A stretch of DNA of 64,000 nucleotides, taken from Eleginops maclovinus (Eukaryota; Chordata; Actinopteri; Perciformes; Eleginopidae). The DNA lies in NCBI RefSeq assembly GCF_036324505.1, contig NC_086368.1:12186921-12250920 (forward strand). Reading direction: 5' to 3'. Below the pieces are notes generated by a model. That model searched no databases, had not been told where the DNA came from, and was given only the letters and a program-made list of their open reading frames with translations. A program made the position numbers and the translations under genes. This document shows, in pieces, positions 1 to 13,223 of the stretch (within the stretch, counting starts at the first letter, position 1; every line of letters starts with the position of its first letter).

Positions 1-3000
1 TACTTTTCTGATGATTGAGGAACTGATTGACTTTTTTCCAGGAAAGGCAGGGTGACTACATATACACATTGTATGAGACAAAAAATAAATCCCTACCCAT
101 TTCCCATCTTAACAAAAGTATCACCGAAGCTAAAAATATATGTAACCAGTAGAAAAATGTATGGTAAAAAGTAAAGAGATTTAGGAGGTGCAAAATCTGA
201 TGAGGTAGATAGCATTTGAAGTGTACCCAACTTTGTATCGTTAAATGTTTTAATATTTATAACAAATTCTGATGCTACTGAATATATGCTATTTTCAATC
301 CATAAATAAAGCATTGGGACAATAGACATTTGGGAAATAAACGTCATAATTAGTAGTTTTGCAATCAACTTAAAATACACAACCAAAAAGGTACTTGAAG
401 AGCTCAGCAAAGGTCATCTTCATAAATTAAAATATTGGTTATCTAGGCGTTGTGAGAAAACCAAATATCTTAATATTTGTCTGTGCTGTTAAGCTTAGCT
501 CAACTTTTGCCTCCAAATAAAGACGAAGTTAATGTTGAAGTTGAATGTTGAAGTTAACATGTACCGTTGAGCATCAGAAGGCAAAACTATGTATTTCTTT
601 CTAAGCTCCAGAAGCAGTGCAGAACAACATTCTGCAGCTCGAGTGAGTTAAATTATGTTCTCGAGAACAGCAAAGTGGCTGCGCTTGATACTTGCCAAGA
701 CGCAAATCTCACTCTTCCCCAACTCAAATGACAATCCCAATCAAGCCCCCAAAACTGTATGAGTACATTCAATAAGTGAACAACCACTTTTTAGTTTGAA
801 CTCTGGTCTTACTGAGCTTCCCACTCATAACTGTTGCTTTTTCTTCAAAAGGATGCTCTTGCTTTGACACCTTTCCAACAAACTTTCACAGCAGAAAAAA
901 AAACTACACACAGCAGTGTACTCTCTCAACCACCTGCCTACACACACTCACGACGCACACTAACAGTCACACACGCATGGCCATTTAAGGATATCTCCCT
1001 TTAAAAACCAAACCTCTCCCTCTTTCCATTGCCCTCGACTACACACTGTCATTTCCAACAAAACAAACACACAGCTGCCGTTCCTCTGCTCTCGTAGTAA
1101 CCCCAGCAAATAAGGAGCGAGGGAAAGCCACATGCCACAGAAAACATGTTCTACCATGACATCACCGCATCACTCACCCTCTATAGCCAAAGGTATGTAT
1201 CCATCTAAGGCTGGAAATTGGACGAGGTGGTGCTGCTAAGCTAGAATATGCAGCAAATGTGTCTGTATAAACTACGCCTCAGTGGAGAGGAAGCTGAAAT
1301 AAGAGAGCAGGAGGCTTGACAGCTATGCTACAACATCCAGGATGCACGGTTTCCTGCTGTAGTGAGGCTAATCCGACAGATGTGAAGCTGTCACAGCGCC
1401 TGACTCAGCAGGGCTGTGTGATTGACAGCTGCCCTCTGTATCCTCCGCCCAGTGTAGATGGTGAAAATGTACACATCCGTTGGATAAGCTGGCAGCATGA
1501 TACCGGCTTGTGTCATCTTCTGATTTGCTTGCTTGTTGACCTACATGACAATTACACAAGCTACACCGATGAAAAAAATACCCCTTGAGGTTTTTAAGGC
1601 TAGAAGGAAAACCGGGTGGGATAGTAGATGTTCTGGTGAACCATGTTTTAATGTTGATAAGCTCATAGTTACTCATTACCTCCACCACAACCACAGTTCA
1701 CATCACTTGTTCACACAGCATAAGAAAACCACACGCAAACAGGGCAATCACCCAGAAACTACTGACAGCAGAAAACCTGTCAAGGAAAGGTCTTGAGTAA
1801 AGAAGACAGAATGCTTTATTTTACATCAAATGTATTATCCTAGAAATGTTTTTTAAAACTATATCTTTTGGTGTCATTTATAGAGTGAAAGAGACCGTTT
1901 ATTGAGTTGTGTTGAGTTCAGTTCAGAGGAATTTCCCTTAAAGTACTGTTAAGGTTTAAATGTATTTCACTTCCATTAAATTACTTAATACATTTGTTAT
2001 TAAACATTGTATTCTTCCTATGTTAAACCGAATGATACCTATACTCTATCAATTTCTGCATTTTTTTGCTGACCTGCTTTGCCCCAACTGAAAGACAAGG
2101 TAGCTTAGCAGTTATCTGGAATTAATTAATTGGAACTGTACCAACTCTAATTTGACCTATAATGAGTGCCAAATTTACAAAGTTCTTTCTAGGAAACATC
2201 CTAGTAAATAAAAAACATTTACAAGCCTATAAAATAAATTGCTACCACCAGAACTTAACAAAAGAAAAGCTGGTTTATTACAACAGCAACTACTCATGAA
2301 AGCTGACATTCACATGTGATAGATAACAATGCATTTACATGAGAAACTTACTCATTACTCATGAACATTGTAACTGATGCAAAGGCAAATTGAAATGTTG
2401 TTATCTCTCCTTAAGATGGTATCAAACTTCCTACGCATATTCTGTTTCAAAATTATACCTCAAGACAGCATTAAAAAACCAAAATCTTGTAAGTTATTTA
2501 GTTAGATAGTTGTTACATCCCTTTCAAGGTCCCTGAATGACCCCCTTGAGTCAAAACCAAATTGCTGACCAACAAACGAAACTTCACTGTGACTTAGTTA
2601 TGACAAAGATCTGTAACTGACAAACACCAGCAGAATGCATCTGTAAGGCTGGGGCCTTGACATGTAACCACATCCTCTTTCCAGAGAGCAAGGCTTCATG
2701 CTGATAGGATGGAAAAGGAGTAGCCTAGCTACCTACTAAAATAGCTTCTTCCAGTCTATGTTCCTGTTCAAGCCTTCAGACAACTAGGCTTGCTTTGGGA
2801 GGAAGTGGGTTTTATAGCCTATATCTGATTATAAGCTATGGATAGATTCAGGGCACAGGATGAGGCAGATGTATCAATTCAGAGTTAACATGTTGAAAAG
2901 GTGACACTAATACGCCACTGCAGAAATATCTACATCTCTTGATACTCTATTTTAAATAAAGCAGACCTATTGTGTGTTTATAGTTTGAGGATGTAGTACC

Positions 3001-3677
3001 TACACACCTTTCCTGTTTCACATCACTCTCCCTGCAGCAGAAAAAACCCTGCAACAGGCAACCCAATAAAAAAGAAGCTAGTCCCGAAACAGGAGAAAGT
3101 CAAATGAGCTCTAAGGTTATCTCCCTGTGAATCTACCTAATTTGCTTACGGCAGTAGCATATGCTTATCACTCCAAGTCACGCTAAATCCCTACAATCTG
3201 TGGCGGGCTCTATAACCACAGAGAAGCAACTAACACTCCGTCGATCCATAATTATTACACCCTTTAGCTTCCATATCACCAATCAAATCAAATCACAAGC
3301 CAGATTACAGATACTTAAAACAACAAAATATTTAATCCGGACAGCATCTGTCCATAAACAATCTAGGTTCACACCGGCGGATACGCTAAATCCCGATATC
3401 AAAGCTCGTTAGCACAATGCCGCTAACTAGCTAGCTTTAACTGCCTGCGACGGGCCGCCGACACTTAACAACCGCTAGCTACAGCACCGTTAGCATCAAG
3501 CTAGCTAGCCGACACATTCCTGTCCTCGGTTTACAATCAAAACACAGCGAGGCTGTCAGAAACACGCTGCAATCAAGCGCATTTCACAGCTCAGACGTCA
3601 ACCGGGCATGGCAGGTCTTATATCAACCCCTATCACGGTGTATTTTCCCAAGAAAGAGCGATTACTGCTAACGTTAC
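1..3677. other. AT-rich noncoding sequence, probably first intron of the unidentified left gene
   Basis: I see no supported exon, RNA gene or intact mobile element. A 105-residue minus-strand open frame at 93-410 lacks family resemblance and splice context. Confidence 0.5.
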
Positions 3678-4010
3678 CTGCCCTTCCGCCTGGCCTTGAC
3701 TAAAATGGGAGTGCACACTCTCCGTTTTGTACTTGCGGACAATTTCTTTTCATTTACCCGACACCCACTACGCACGCCGTGCACCCTGTGGTGTCCGATA
3801 CAAGTCCCGCATGTGTCGACGCGACGTGCTCCTAATCAAATTGGTTATTTGTCCGCGTTTAGCATGTAGTAAAGTTTGTGGTTTGCACTCACCGTTTCTC
3901 TCGCTGTCTCTCGCCGCTCCGCAAGTGTCAGTTTGCCTCCGGCCTGTGTGCGCAGCAGACGTCACTCCCCACTATTTCTCATTTTTCTTAAAAGGGCATG
4001 ACACATCGGC
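3678..4010 (-). promoter_or_regulatory. CpG-rich promoter with candidate 5' noncoding exon(s) of an unidentified minus-strand gene
   Basis: About 3420-4010 is CpG-rich compared with its AT-rich surroundings. Two strong minus-strand donors occur: AAACG|GTGAGTGC (exon edge 3893) and GGCAG|GTAACGTT (exon edge 3678), which could be alternative first exons. No plausible coding start is seen before either donor, so they look untranslated. The gene would run left out of the window. Synteny would place rnpep here, but RNPEP has a coding first exon as I recall, so I do not assign it. Confidence 0.45.
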
Positions 4011-4065
4011 CTCTCGTCCCGCATCATTTGCATGATAACGGGGCAGCACAGTAATGATGAGTGTC

Positions 4066-4068
<3 letters not shown>

Positions 4069-4099
<31 letters not shown>
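4069..4099. repeat. (AC)n microsatellite beside the 3.4-4.0 kb CpG block
   Basis: About 15 AC units, uninterrupted. Confidence 0.93.
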
Positions 4100-4100
<1 letters not shown>

Positions 4101-5388
4101 TTTATTCATTATTACACATTTATTGCGAGAACATTTCTTGGTACACATTCTTGAGGATAAGTTACCTATTTTATGCTACTTTATTATACTATACCAATAC
4201 ATTAAAAACTCAACAGACTGACAATTGTAAGTATGTTGGTCCAGTTTAAAGTCAAGTCAAGTGGTGAACAAACGTAATGTATACATGTTCTTTAATTGAG
4301 CTGTATTGTTTTGTGTCGTTTCTTTTTTCATAAAGAACTTTTAAGTCAAATTCTGGTTTCAGACCATGAGAAATGTTCCTTAAATTATGTGAACATTGTT
4401 ATTATGTTATAAGAGATGAGAACCTTTGTATTTTCATCAAACTAGAAGGATATATAATTAAATTATTCAACTACTTGTTGGCCCAACAAACTCTTAACTA
4501 TCATTTTTCTCAAATGTGAATATTTGCTGTTTTGGTATTTTGGGGGTTTTAAAGTATCTGTTTCACATTAGTTTATAATCCTTTTGTACAAGTCTGACCT
4601 AAGTTTCAAGTCTTAATATCCAGCTTTCAAATACATATAAAACGTATTCACATAATTTCTCTGAATACTGAATAAACTCACTGGTTAACCCACATCTCTT
4701 ATACTGAACATTTTACAGTTTTTGCAGATTTGATTTGACAAAACAAGCCCTTGTGTTTTTCCTGAATGCTTGGAAATTTGATAGATAAAACGACTTGAAT
4801 GATCAAGCAAATAGGTGGACACATTTCTGAAATCTTTTAGTAAATAGTTAAAGACCCAGACCTAATATCTAAGGTGTTTTATGATGAATTGAATCACCAT
4901 ATTTACGCCATTTTCTTGTTAAAACTGTATTTTGTAGTTTTCTAGTTTCTTCTTTGTGACTAAAGAAACAAATGAACCCTGACCCCAAATATCAAACTGG
5001 TGAGATTGAAGCATCAACAGTTCCTCCCCTCTTGCCATATTCCTCCTGTGTCCTTCACCTGTAGCTCCATAGAGCAGGCTTCAAACAGATAACAGGTGTG
5101 TGTGTGTGACACAAACAGAATGTGAGGCAAGTGCCCCCTTATGTGGTTTTTATAAACACAACCTCAAGGAGTCAGCAACACAATGGCTGTCTAAGTAGAG
5201 AAAGAGCCCTATTTTAAGCAAGGATTGCCCTCTAGTGGAGAATGAGCAATCCCGCCAAGGCAACATGAATTATGCAGCTGTTTGACATTGACTCATTGTC
5301 ATTTTTAATTTACACTTTTTACCAGCCACAACAAAGATAATGGCTTAAATATATTCATACAACTACCACTGACACTTTTAACAACTTA
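4101..5388. other. Intergenic spacer between timm17a 3' end and the 4-kb promoter
   Basis: AT-rich, no gene. The only item of note is a CTCF-like word CCACTAGAGGGC (minus strand, 5228-5239). Confidence 0.5.
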
Positions 5389-6204
5389 TTTATTTATTGT
5401 ACCATAGTCAATCGATCATACAGATTTCATACAGTATGCATCAATCCCTTGCTTGAAATTCTCCGTTCATTTACTGCCTATGCCATCCTTTGTGATCAGC
5501 AGCCTCTTGCACAACTTTGTGTTGAATGTAAAAGCATGGTCACATAAAAAGGGAACAGCCTGGTACTACTTTTCACAAACTAAAATAAATAAATCACTCT
5601 TTATAAAAACTAGGAATAGCATTGCTTCTGATTTGTTTGCCTTCATAAATCTGATTAAAATCAAATATAAAAGGCTAGCCAAATGTCAGTGGCCAGCCCA
5701 AGCAGGTGACGTATTTTAAAGGCAAACAAAGACTAACATGGGTGAATACAACCAGAATCCCTTTACTGTATATATACACATAAGTATACCACTTGTATAT
5801 AATTCATGAAGTTCCGTGTGTGTGGCAGGTTTTTGCTAGATTAAATATTACCCAGCACTTGTCAGTCTTTACCTCCATGCCGTACATACTCAATATGAAC
5901 AAAAACAGAAACACACCTCGTCCCCACAAACAACAACCCTCACCACATGACTGCATTTAACGATTGTTATGATTAACAGATGCACATGACAAGGCTGAGA
6001 ATGGCAAAAGGCAGAACTGTACATGGCTCTTTAAAGGAGGAAATTAAAAGATGCATTTAGTCCTTCACGTCTCCTAACACAGTCCATAAAGTCAGGTGCA
6101 GTTGTTATGGTTTCATGTGTGGTATTTTACATCTTCATTTCTTCTTTGTAACTTCAGCAAGGATTTAGAAAAAGGCCTAGTGGAAAAGAAGCAGGGCAGT
6201 CCTT
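5389..6204 (-). other. timm17a: timm17a 3' UTR with overlapping AATAAA signals
   Basis: After the stop at 6205 the transcript runs into AT-rich sequence with no further exon signal. Two overlapping AATAAA hexamers (minus strand) occupy 5389-5398. The poly(A) site is therefore probably near 5370. Confidence 0.5.
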
Positions 6205-9200
6205 TCACTGGTATTGTCTGTAGTCTCCGAAGGAAGAGGCGGGCATTGGAGCGGGGGCGGGCTCCTCTGCAAACTGGGGCCCTGGGGAGACAAAATAAAG
6301 TTCAATTCAGATTGATGACAAATCAGAGGTCCAACAGCTGTTAACTAAGTGGGGTAATACCCTTAAAGGGGTAGTTCAGAATTGTGCACATAGGACCTCA
6401 TTTCCAAGTTAGCCAGTATGCTATTTATCAGTGGAGACCATTTTCAACACGTTTCATCCAGTCCTTCTAGTTGCAGAGTTTGCTGGTGCTCGGCTAGTGC
6501 AAGTCAATGGTTTCTGCTAGCCTGCCCATAAAATAGCCTTACCCACTCCACAGTACAGTATGTTGTGTAGTGCTTCAACTCGTAATTATGCTTAATTACA
6601 TGTCACTTATTAGTCGTTTTATCCAAAGCGACTTACAGTAATGTGGACAATCCCCACAGGATCAATTTGGGGGGGGGGGGGGGTGATTTGCCCAGGGCCA
6701 TAACAACATACTGACTGCAGTGGGGATGGAGCCAGTGACCCCTGATCTGAAGATAAGCACACTAATCCACTGTGCCACAGCCTCCATTAACATTAATTAC
6801 TCTGCAGATTTATTTTTATGATAAGTCTCATACATAAAACATTGTAAAATAACAAACTCATAATAAATGTTAATAATTACATCTTGGCTCATGCTATGAA
6901 ATGTCATCATTTCTTGCATTAACTAATAAATAATCTATTGAAATTCATGCTTTTGACATAATTGTTGTAAGGTGAACATCTTGTGTGTTTTACCTTGTAA
7001 AAATATAAGTTAGGAAACGTTTATACAAAAGGATGAAACATTTTTAATTCAACTGGATAAACTCAAAATGAAAAGTGGACCAGCTACACTACACTTTTGC
7101 TCAGTCTGTAGAAAAATTGCTTTCATATCACACACTTATACACCTGGTAATGACAGTACTATATTATAGTAGGGTTTTGGAATTTACCAATATTACAAGT
7201 TCATTCATAGATGTTTCTGGTCTCTCCCAGCCTGATGTTACAGTAGACTATGAATGGGGATTGGAAGTTGTTGTGTAAAGCATGGTAGCAGATAGGAATG
7301 TGACTAATGTGTCAACAGTATAGTCATCTAAGACTAGAAAAACGTGTCAGGTGTAGGGCGACCACAGAAATTGCTATTACAGCCAGTATTGCTTATTTAC
7401 CACAGCAGAGGTCATCTCTCATACACACATGGCTGGGTTAGTTGGTCTTTGCTATGACAGTGTCTGTCAAGATCGATGGACAAAGCCATGCTACTCCATT
7501 TTTCTACAGTAAAGTTACCAGTTGTGAGATTTTGAACTAAAAGCACACAGAGAGGTCGCACATAAATGCAGAAGACACTGAAAAAAGATGCAGGGAGCTG
7601 CAGTCGTTTGCTACTCATTGGGAACTTTTTTTTTTTTTTTTAAAGCTGGTGCTCAGGAAAAGATGATATGTTGTGACCCACTGAGCTCTAATTTCAGAGA
7701 TGTAATATCTGGTGTAAAGGGGGCAGATTTATAAACGTAGATCATCAAGCTGTGTTTTCGTCTAGGCAAATGCTTAACATCCCCAAATATAAATGACACA
7801 AACTTCCAGTATCATAAGTAGTACTCACCAGTTGGGAACTGTGAAGAGGCAAACCTAGTGAGCAAGATTCCTGCACCCTCTATCAAAGCCAGCAGGATTC
7901 CTCCCATTGCTGCAGAGCCCACCATTGCTACCGGTCCATCTACAGAGGATCAGGATGCGTTAACACACACACACACACACACACACTACGGAACAGTACA
8001 CATTGCACATAACTGGTAGATGTACATTAAACTCTTTGTTCAATGTATAACAGCAACACCACAGTGTGCCTCTTGCATGTGTGTACCATCTGTTGACTGA
8101 AAACTGCCAGCTTCTTCTCAGCTTACTCACTTCTTGCCGCAAGGATGGCTCCTGTCATGGCCCCACTTGTAATTGAGTTCCAGGGATCCTCTTTTCCTCG
8201 TACTTTTACTAAACCACAGTCAATCATGGAGAAAAGGCCTCCCCATACTGCAAAGCTTCCTGAAACCCAAAACATTTTTTTACACAAGTTAAACAACACA
8301 GTTATGAAATGCTTTGCACTTTTTTGAGGCACTTTGTTATGATAGGTCAAGTTAAACATGACCTAGTACTAGTCTCTCCTGTCCCTGGTACGATTATCTG
8401 GACCAAACATCAATAAAACAACAAATATTATTAAATTGCTTGAATTGCAAAGATTCCACCAAAGCAGATTGCTGTTGTTGTTTGCACCTACAGGCAGATA
8501 AAATTTGGATTCAGCTGTTATTCTTACCTCCAAGCTGTGGGGCTCTGGTTTTGATTGCAGTCAGGCTACCTTTCATCCTGTGGTTCATTCCCTACAAGAG
8601 AGCGACACAAATTCTTTGACATTGAGTATACATTATTCTCAATTTACTTCATTTTCAAGGTTGTAGATATATTCCCCATTCATGGCACCTAATTAAACCC
8701 TCTTGTGAGTCATTCAAACAAAAAATGTAATGAATCTCATTGACCTGCTTTTAATATTGTATGACATTATAAAAATTATAATGTTTATCCCATTATTATA
8801 GGTTACTGCTTTAGTTGGTCCTTGTGTCATTTTTTGGGGGGACGAGTATTTAGCATACTCTGTTGTCACTTGTAACTAGAAAGAATTGTAATATATTATA
8901 TTTTCTAAATATTTTCTAAGCGGCTAGTAAGGGCTGAAAATCTTAAATGATTTAGTGTACTGATAATGCCATGGAAATGTTATGCAATGAAGTTTCTGAG
9001 TAAATATCATCTGTACAGAGAGTTGGATTTGCCAGTAATCCTCTCACATTAGGAAAACCCAGTGTAATGCATGCTCTAAGCAGGAATCAAACCAGTCATG
9101 TGCAGAATGCTTTGTACAAGAGTGTCCTGTTGTATTTGATTGAGGACATACAGCAAGGAACACTTTTTAACTACATTACTGAACTTACTGAGGGTGCATT

Positions 9201-10741
9201 TCTGAAGCCTTTCACTGCCTGAAATATTCCTCCTCCAATAGCTCCCATGGTGAAGGCTCCCCCACAGTCGTCCACGATCCTCCAGGGACTGAAAGCATAA
9301 AATAGCCATCAGTTAAGGTTGTTATCATGAGCAGTACATAGTGTGAAGCTGCATGTCATAATCATTGATGACAGGTTCAGCCTAGATAAACTCTACTATT
9401 GGATTTCAATCCAAGGGAGAGTCTTAATCAATAACCATATCCAAATGTAATTATAACAATCTTAACTTAATGATTTTATTTGTTACATCACTGACACATT
9501 TTCAACATTTCTGCAGGAAATTGTAGCACATTGTGTGCGTGTTGTTGAGTCTTGTGAAGTGGATCATTTCTTCTATTTAACCATCTATAAAAGTGTGCAT
9601 TAGCGTCAGTAGTTTTTCCTCAAATATATCTTGTATTGTGTCAGTTTTTTAAAGAATGCTTGAAGGTGACCTTACAGATGTAATTCATGGTGATTTATTG
9701 ATAATCTGCTGATTGTGATGCAGGAAATGTTTTCGTGTGAAGGGACTATGACACTATCTTATTTTAACATTTAAAGAGCAATAGTTGCTTTATTTTTACT
9801 GCAATTCAAACTTTAAATTGCGGAATTCTTTAGGCAGTGCATAAATTCATTTCTAAAAAAGTGTTTTTCTCGAACATTTTTCAGTAACTTCTTAAGTATC
9901 ACCTGCCTTGTGATAACTAAACCTGATCCAGGACCGTCTAACTGCATGGAACCGGATCCTGGGTTAGGGTGGCCACCCTAGTGGCCAGACGTCCGGCTTT
10001 AGGCCGCACAGTCCGGCTTTTCAATGCCCTGTCCGGCGTCCGGCGCAGCATCAAGCCGGAAGCGTATTTGTCAAGAAGGAGGACAAATATGCGCCGGACA
10101 GGGCATTGAAAAGCCGGACTGTCCGGCCTAAAGCCGGACGTCTGGCCACCCTACCCTGGGTATAATCGTGTCCCCTATCCTGAACATTAGCTAAATAAAA
10201 TACCTTATGTCCACATCAACACTGATTTCAGTTGCAGTGTGGCTTGAGAAATGGGACAAACCTTCAGGTAACCTTCCCCAGCTGTTGTACAACAGCAGAT
10301 ATCATTAGCATACAGGTTGCTATCATAGATAGCTTACCAACATGCTAAAGCAACATCCTTTACTGTAAAGAAAATGGTAAAGCGTCGCTTGACACTCAAT
10401 GTAAATCAAATGTCAACTTGTACATTCAGTGGCTGGAGTCAGCTACGTAAATGAAATGACATGTGGTTGAGTAAATCGACAAGGTCACTAACAACGTGAT
10501 TTAGCAACTGATGCTAGCACACACCGCCAATGCATTTCTATGTAGAGTTAGCATTAGTGCTAAAGCTAGGTAACTAGCCGGGTTTGAGATGTATGGGTAA
10601 TGCCACCTTTTGTAACAAACAATAAGTAGGCACACTTTAAGTGTTAGTGACTTCAAAGAGATTAATTATCAAAACACAGGTTAAATAAGTATATTTATCC
10701 GGTTATTAGACTCACCATGGTTCTCTAGCATATTCCTCCAT
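6205..10741 (-). CDS. timm17a: Tim17-A, channel-forming subunit of the mitochondrial TIM23 inner-membrane translocase
   Basis: Seen: six coding exons on the minus strand at 10716-10741, 9189-9288, 8528-8591, 8131-8259, 7829-7939 and 6205-6281, all with GT-AG introns and consistent phases, giving 168 aa plus stop. The ATG has a strong context (A at -3, G at +4) and the protein opens [19 protein letters not shown], the family signature. Glycine-rich membrane segments follow, with conserved GGSFAVWGG and [14 protein letters not shown], and the tail ends [10 protein letters not shown]. Known: Tim17 lies in the inner membrane with Tim23 and helps move presequence proteins into the matrix; Cys9 and the Asp15-Asp16 region are in the conserved N-terminus. 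The FGDYRQYQ tail fits paralogue A rather than B. Intron 1 (9289-10715) carries a fold-back MITE. Neighbour lmod1 is upstream on the same strand. Confidence 0.95.
6361..6560 (+). repeat. Probable dispersed repeat starting AAAGGGGTAGTTCA
   Basis: The opening AAAGGGGTAGTTCAGAATT and the following TATGCTATTTATCAGTGGAGACC resemble short non-autonomous fish elements. It sits inside timm17a intron 5, beside the repeat at 6590. Family and limits not certain. Confidence 0.35.
6590..6790 (+). repeat. Degenerate fish interspersed repeat with ATCCAAAGCGACTTACA core
   Basis: GTCGTTTTATCCAAAGCGAC-TTACAGTAA, then a poly-G tract (6668-6682), then GATGGAGCCAGTGACC and CACTAATCCACTGTGCCACAG: the layout of a widespread fish repeat with a tRNA-like right half. 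It lies in timm17a intron 5. The same core occurs reversed near 59143-59175. Confidence 0.55.
7962..7986. repeat. (AC)n microsatellite in timm17a intron 4
   Basis: About 12 AC units, 23 bases upstream (in transcript sense) of the exon 7829-7939 acceptor. Confidence 0.93.
9965..10153. mobile_element. Fold-back MITE (non-autonomous DNA transposon) in timm17a intron 1
   Basis: Seen: about 190 bases that are almost entirely one inverted repeat. Both ends read TAGGGTGGCC inward; the arms share a long stretch around GTCCGGCTTT-AGGCC and AGTCCGGCTTTTCAATGCC; the loop lies near 10050-10090 and is itself partly palindromic. CCTGGGT flanks both sides (9958-9964 and 10155-10161), a possible target-site duplication offset by one base. 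The left arm has a short extra copy of TGGCCACCCTAG. No coding capacity. GC content is much higher than the surrounding intron. The superfamily is not assigned from sequence alone. Confidence 0.85.
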
Positions 10742-10830
10742 CTTGTTCTTTTTGCTGTTCCCTCTGACGTAGACCACGTGACCCTTATCGAGTACCTGAC
10801 GTAACGCGAGGTCTTAAAGGGACATTTCAT
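10742..10830 (-). promoter_or_regulatory. timm17a: timm17a proximal promoter / 5' UTR with CACGTG E-box and CRE-like site
   Basis: Within 40 bases upstream of the ATG are TGACGTA (10765-10771, CRE/ATF-like) and CACGTG (10775-10780, USF/MYC-type E-box), with further CpGs at 10785-10810. This is typical of a TATA-less housekeeping promoter. No TATA box seen. The transcription start is not determinable. Confidence 0.45.
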
Positions 10831-12233
10831 GATTTTTACATTCAAATAAATGTTTCCGCTAGTTTTCAAAGCAAACCGCCAATTGACTATTATAGTAGGT
10901 AAGCATTAGAAAGTAATTTTACTCTGTGGGAACAGCAGGTCGTTATCTGTTAGGATAACATAATTATACACGTTTAGCTTGTTGTTTGGTTATCATGTTC
11001 GTGTTAAGATGAAACAACATTTTTGGCACTTTAGGGACCCCATACCCTCCAGCAGTTGCTTACTTATTGACGTCAGTGCAGGTTTTGTACCAACATTAGA
11101 CCCTGGGGTTCCAGTTTCAAGGTAGCCAAACACCCATCATGAGTGTTTTAAAAGAGGCATGTTTTGCAGCCATATAGTTATAGAGGTCATAATAAAGTTA
11201 AAATAAATGAAAACGTCGAATCAGAATTGAAATGGTGCTTTATGGGAGGATGCTATAGACTTGGGGGAAAAGTAGACACAGTTCAGAGACAATACAGAAA
11301 AGTTAATACAAGATTAGAAAAAAACAGGTTGCTCTTCACAAATGAGCATTACTTTAATATGTTTGGCACTTTCTGCAGGCCAGCATTATAGTTTTACTAT
11401 CATATTTTTAGATTTGTCTTTTTTTTATTATATCTGATATAAGGCTTACATGCTGCTTATTCTGAGAACATGTTTGTTTGAGCTTAACAACCAGTCATCT
11501 CAACATTTTCATTCCATCTCCTCTTTTCCCCCCATGTAAGATTGTGCTGCTGCTCGGGAGAGCAGCTACAGCTGAGGGACAGACCGCTGGCCTGCAGCCC
11601 ATTATTAGGAACCAGAAAGGAATGAATTGCAGAGCAAGCTTCCATTAAGAAATGCCCAAATAAAGGCATATCGTGGATGCAGAGGCTGAGACTGAGCAAT
11701 GGAGACATAAACTGGCCTGGTGCTGTTCTCAGGATGACGGCTGCCTCACCAGCTGGAGGGTCCACAGCTTCATGTTCAACATGTTTCAAGCTGAAGGGCT
11801 TTATGTAAAGAAATGTATAAGAATAATGATAAAGAGATTCTGCCAGACTAAATCAGTTGCCAGGATTTACATGCAGTATTACATGAGTCTATTATTCATT
11901 AATCTATTATTCATGCTGCAGGTTAGTTGTTGGCTATGGATACATATCTATATATGGCTCTGTATATAATTAAGATATCTTATTACCAACAGCTAGAGCA
12001 GTAAAATGCAAATATATAATAATGAACCAATTAAAATTGATGATAGCTCATTATTTATATATATAAATATATTTTTTCTTTTCATAATACATACATACAT
12101 TCATTGCCTTGTCATATTTAAAATAATGTCAAAGTCAGTTATATTTCACTTCACATATTCATATTTTCCTTAATGATAACAGCCAGGCATAACATTACAC
12201 TTATGATTTTTCAATGCAAACATACCAAAATAT
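10831..12233. other. Intergenic spacer between timm17a and lmod1
   Basis: Mostly AT-rich. A block at about 11510-11790 is richer in GC and shows muscle-type words (GGAATG, CCAAATAAAGG, CAGCTG-like); see findings. No gene supported. Confidence 0.5.
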
Positions 12234-13223
12234 TTTATTGAAGGCATACAGGCTCGGTAAGAAAGACATGTGTAATCAGATAAAACAGAATCATTACACA
12301 GCGCACACATCAAAGGCACTCTGATTTTTGTTCATCACATTAAACTCCTTTAGAAATGACATTCACGTGGATGCATTACATTACAAGTTATGTTAGGTAT
12401 TCAAAAAAACCTAGTCTAGAAAGATTGTACAAAATATAACATCAGATACTGAAGGGCAGCCATTCGCACTTTCTGATAAAAATGTGTTATGTAATTATTT
12501 CCATGTTAAAACTCTTTCGTCATGCACCCGGAATCCACTGGGCTGCTTTCCAATCCATTTGACCCTGCCTGAGATTTTTTGAGATATGGGAATGAGACAC
12601 ACAGTCGAAGACCCCTTGACCTTTCTCTCTTTTATTACCCAGATTGTTCTTAAGTCAGGCCGCCATGTTTGTTATTTCCTGATAATTAATATCAGAATTC
12701 CCAGTTTGAACAGATTTAAGACGTACAAGTATAAGGAAGATTCTCTCTCCACAAATAAATAAATGGTCAAATTAATGTCCACTTTGTCAACGATAAACTT
12801 TTTTTTTGTATATTAGAATTTTATAAAGAATTATTTGTATCTCTTATTAATAAGCTAATCGCACTCCCATCACGCTCATATTCAGATGCATACACAAGCC
12901 AACATGTTATATGATGGGCTTCATATTATCTAGTGCAAATAACCAGCAAAGCGGCAATATGTACTGAAGACAAACAACCACAGAACCCATGGCAGTCGGC
13001 TGTCAGAGAGCCCTGCATCACTCATTCTCCACAGAGTACTTTTGGTCCAGTGTTGAGTGGAGAACTCATAGTGAGGGCATCCGACCCTATGGGAATCTCT
13101 TGTTTCACTTTCCACAGTATCCCACAGTGCAATTCTTCGACTGCATCTGGAAGGTGTAGAGTTCATGTTGAAAACCACTTCTCCCTCTCTCTTCTCTTTC
13201 ATGGCACATTCCAACAGGAAATA
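12234..13223 (-). other. lmod1: lmod1 probable 3' UTR
   Basis: About 1 kb of noncoding sequence after the stop. AATAAA on the minus strand at 12631-12636 and 12234-12239 are the candidate poly(A) signals. Confidence 0.4.

Noticed and set aside
93..410. 105-residue minus-strand open frame with hydrophobic stretches
   Set aside because: AT-rich composition, no recognised family, no splice or promoter context.
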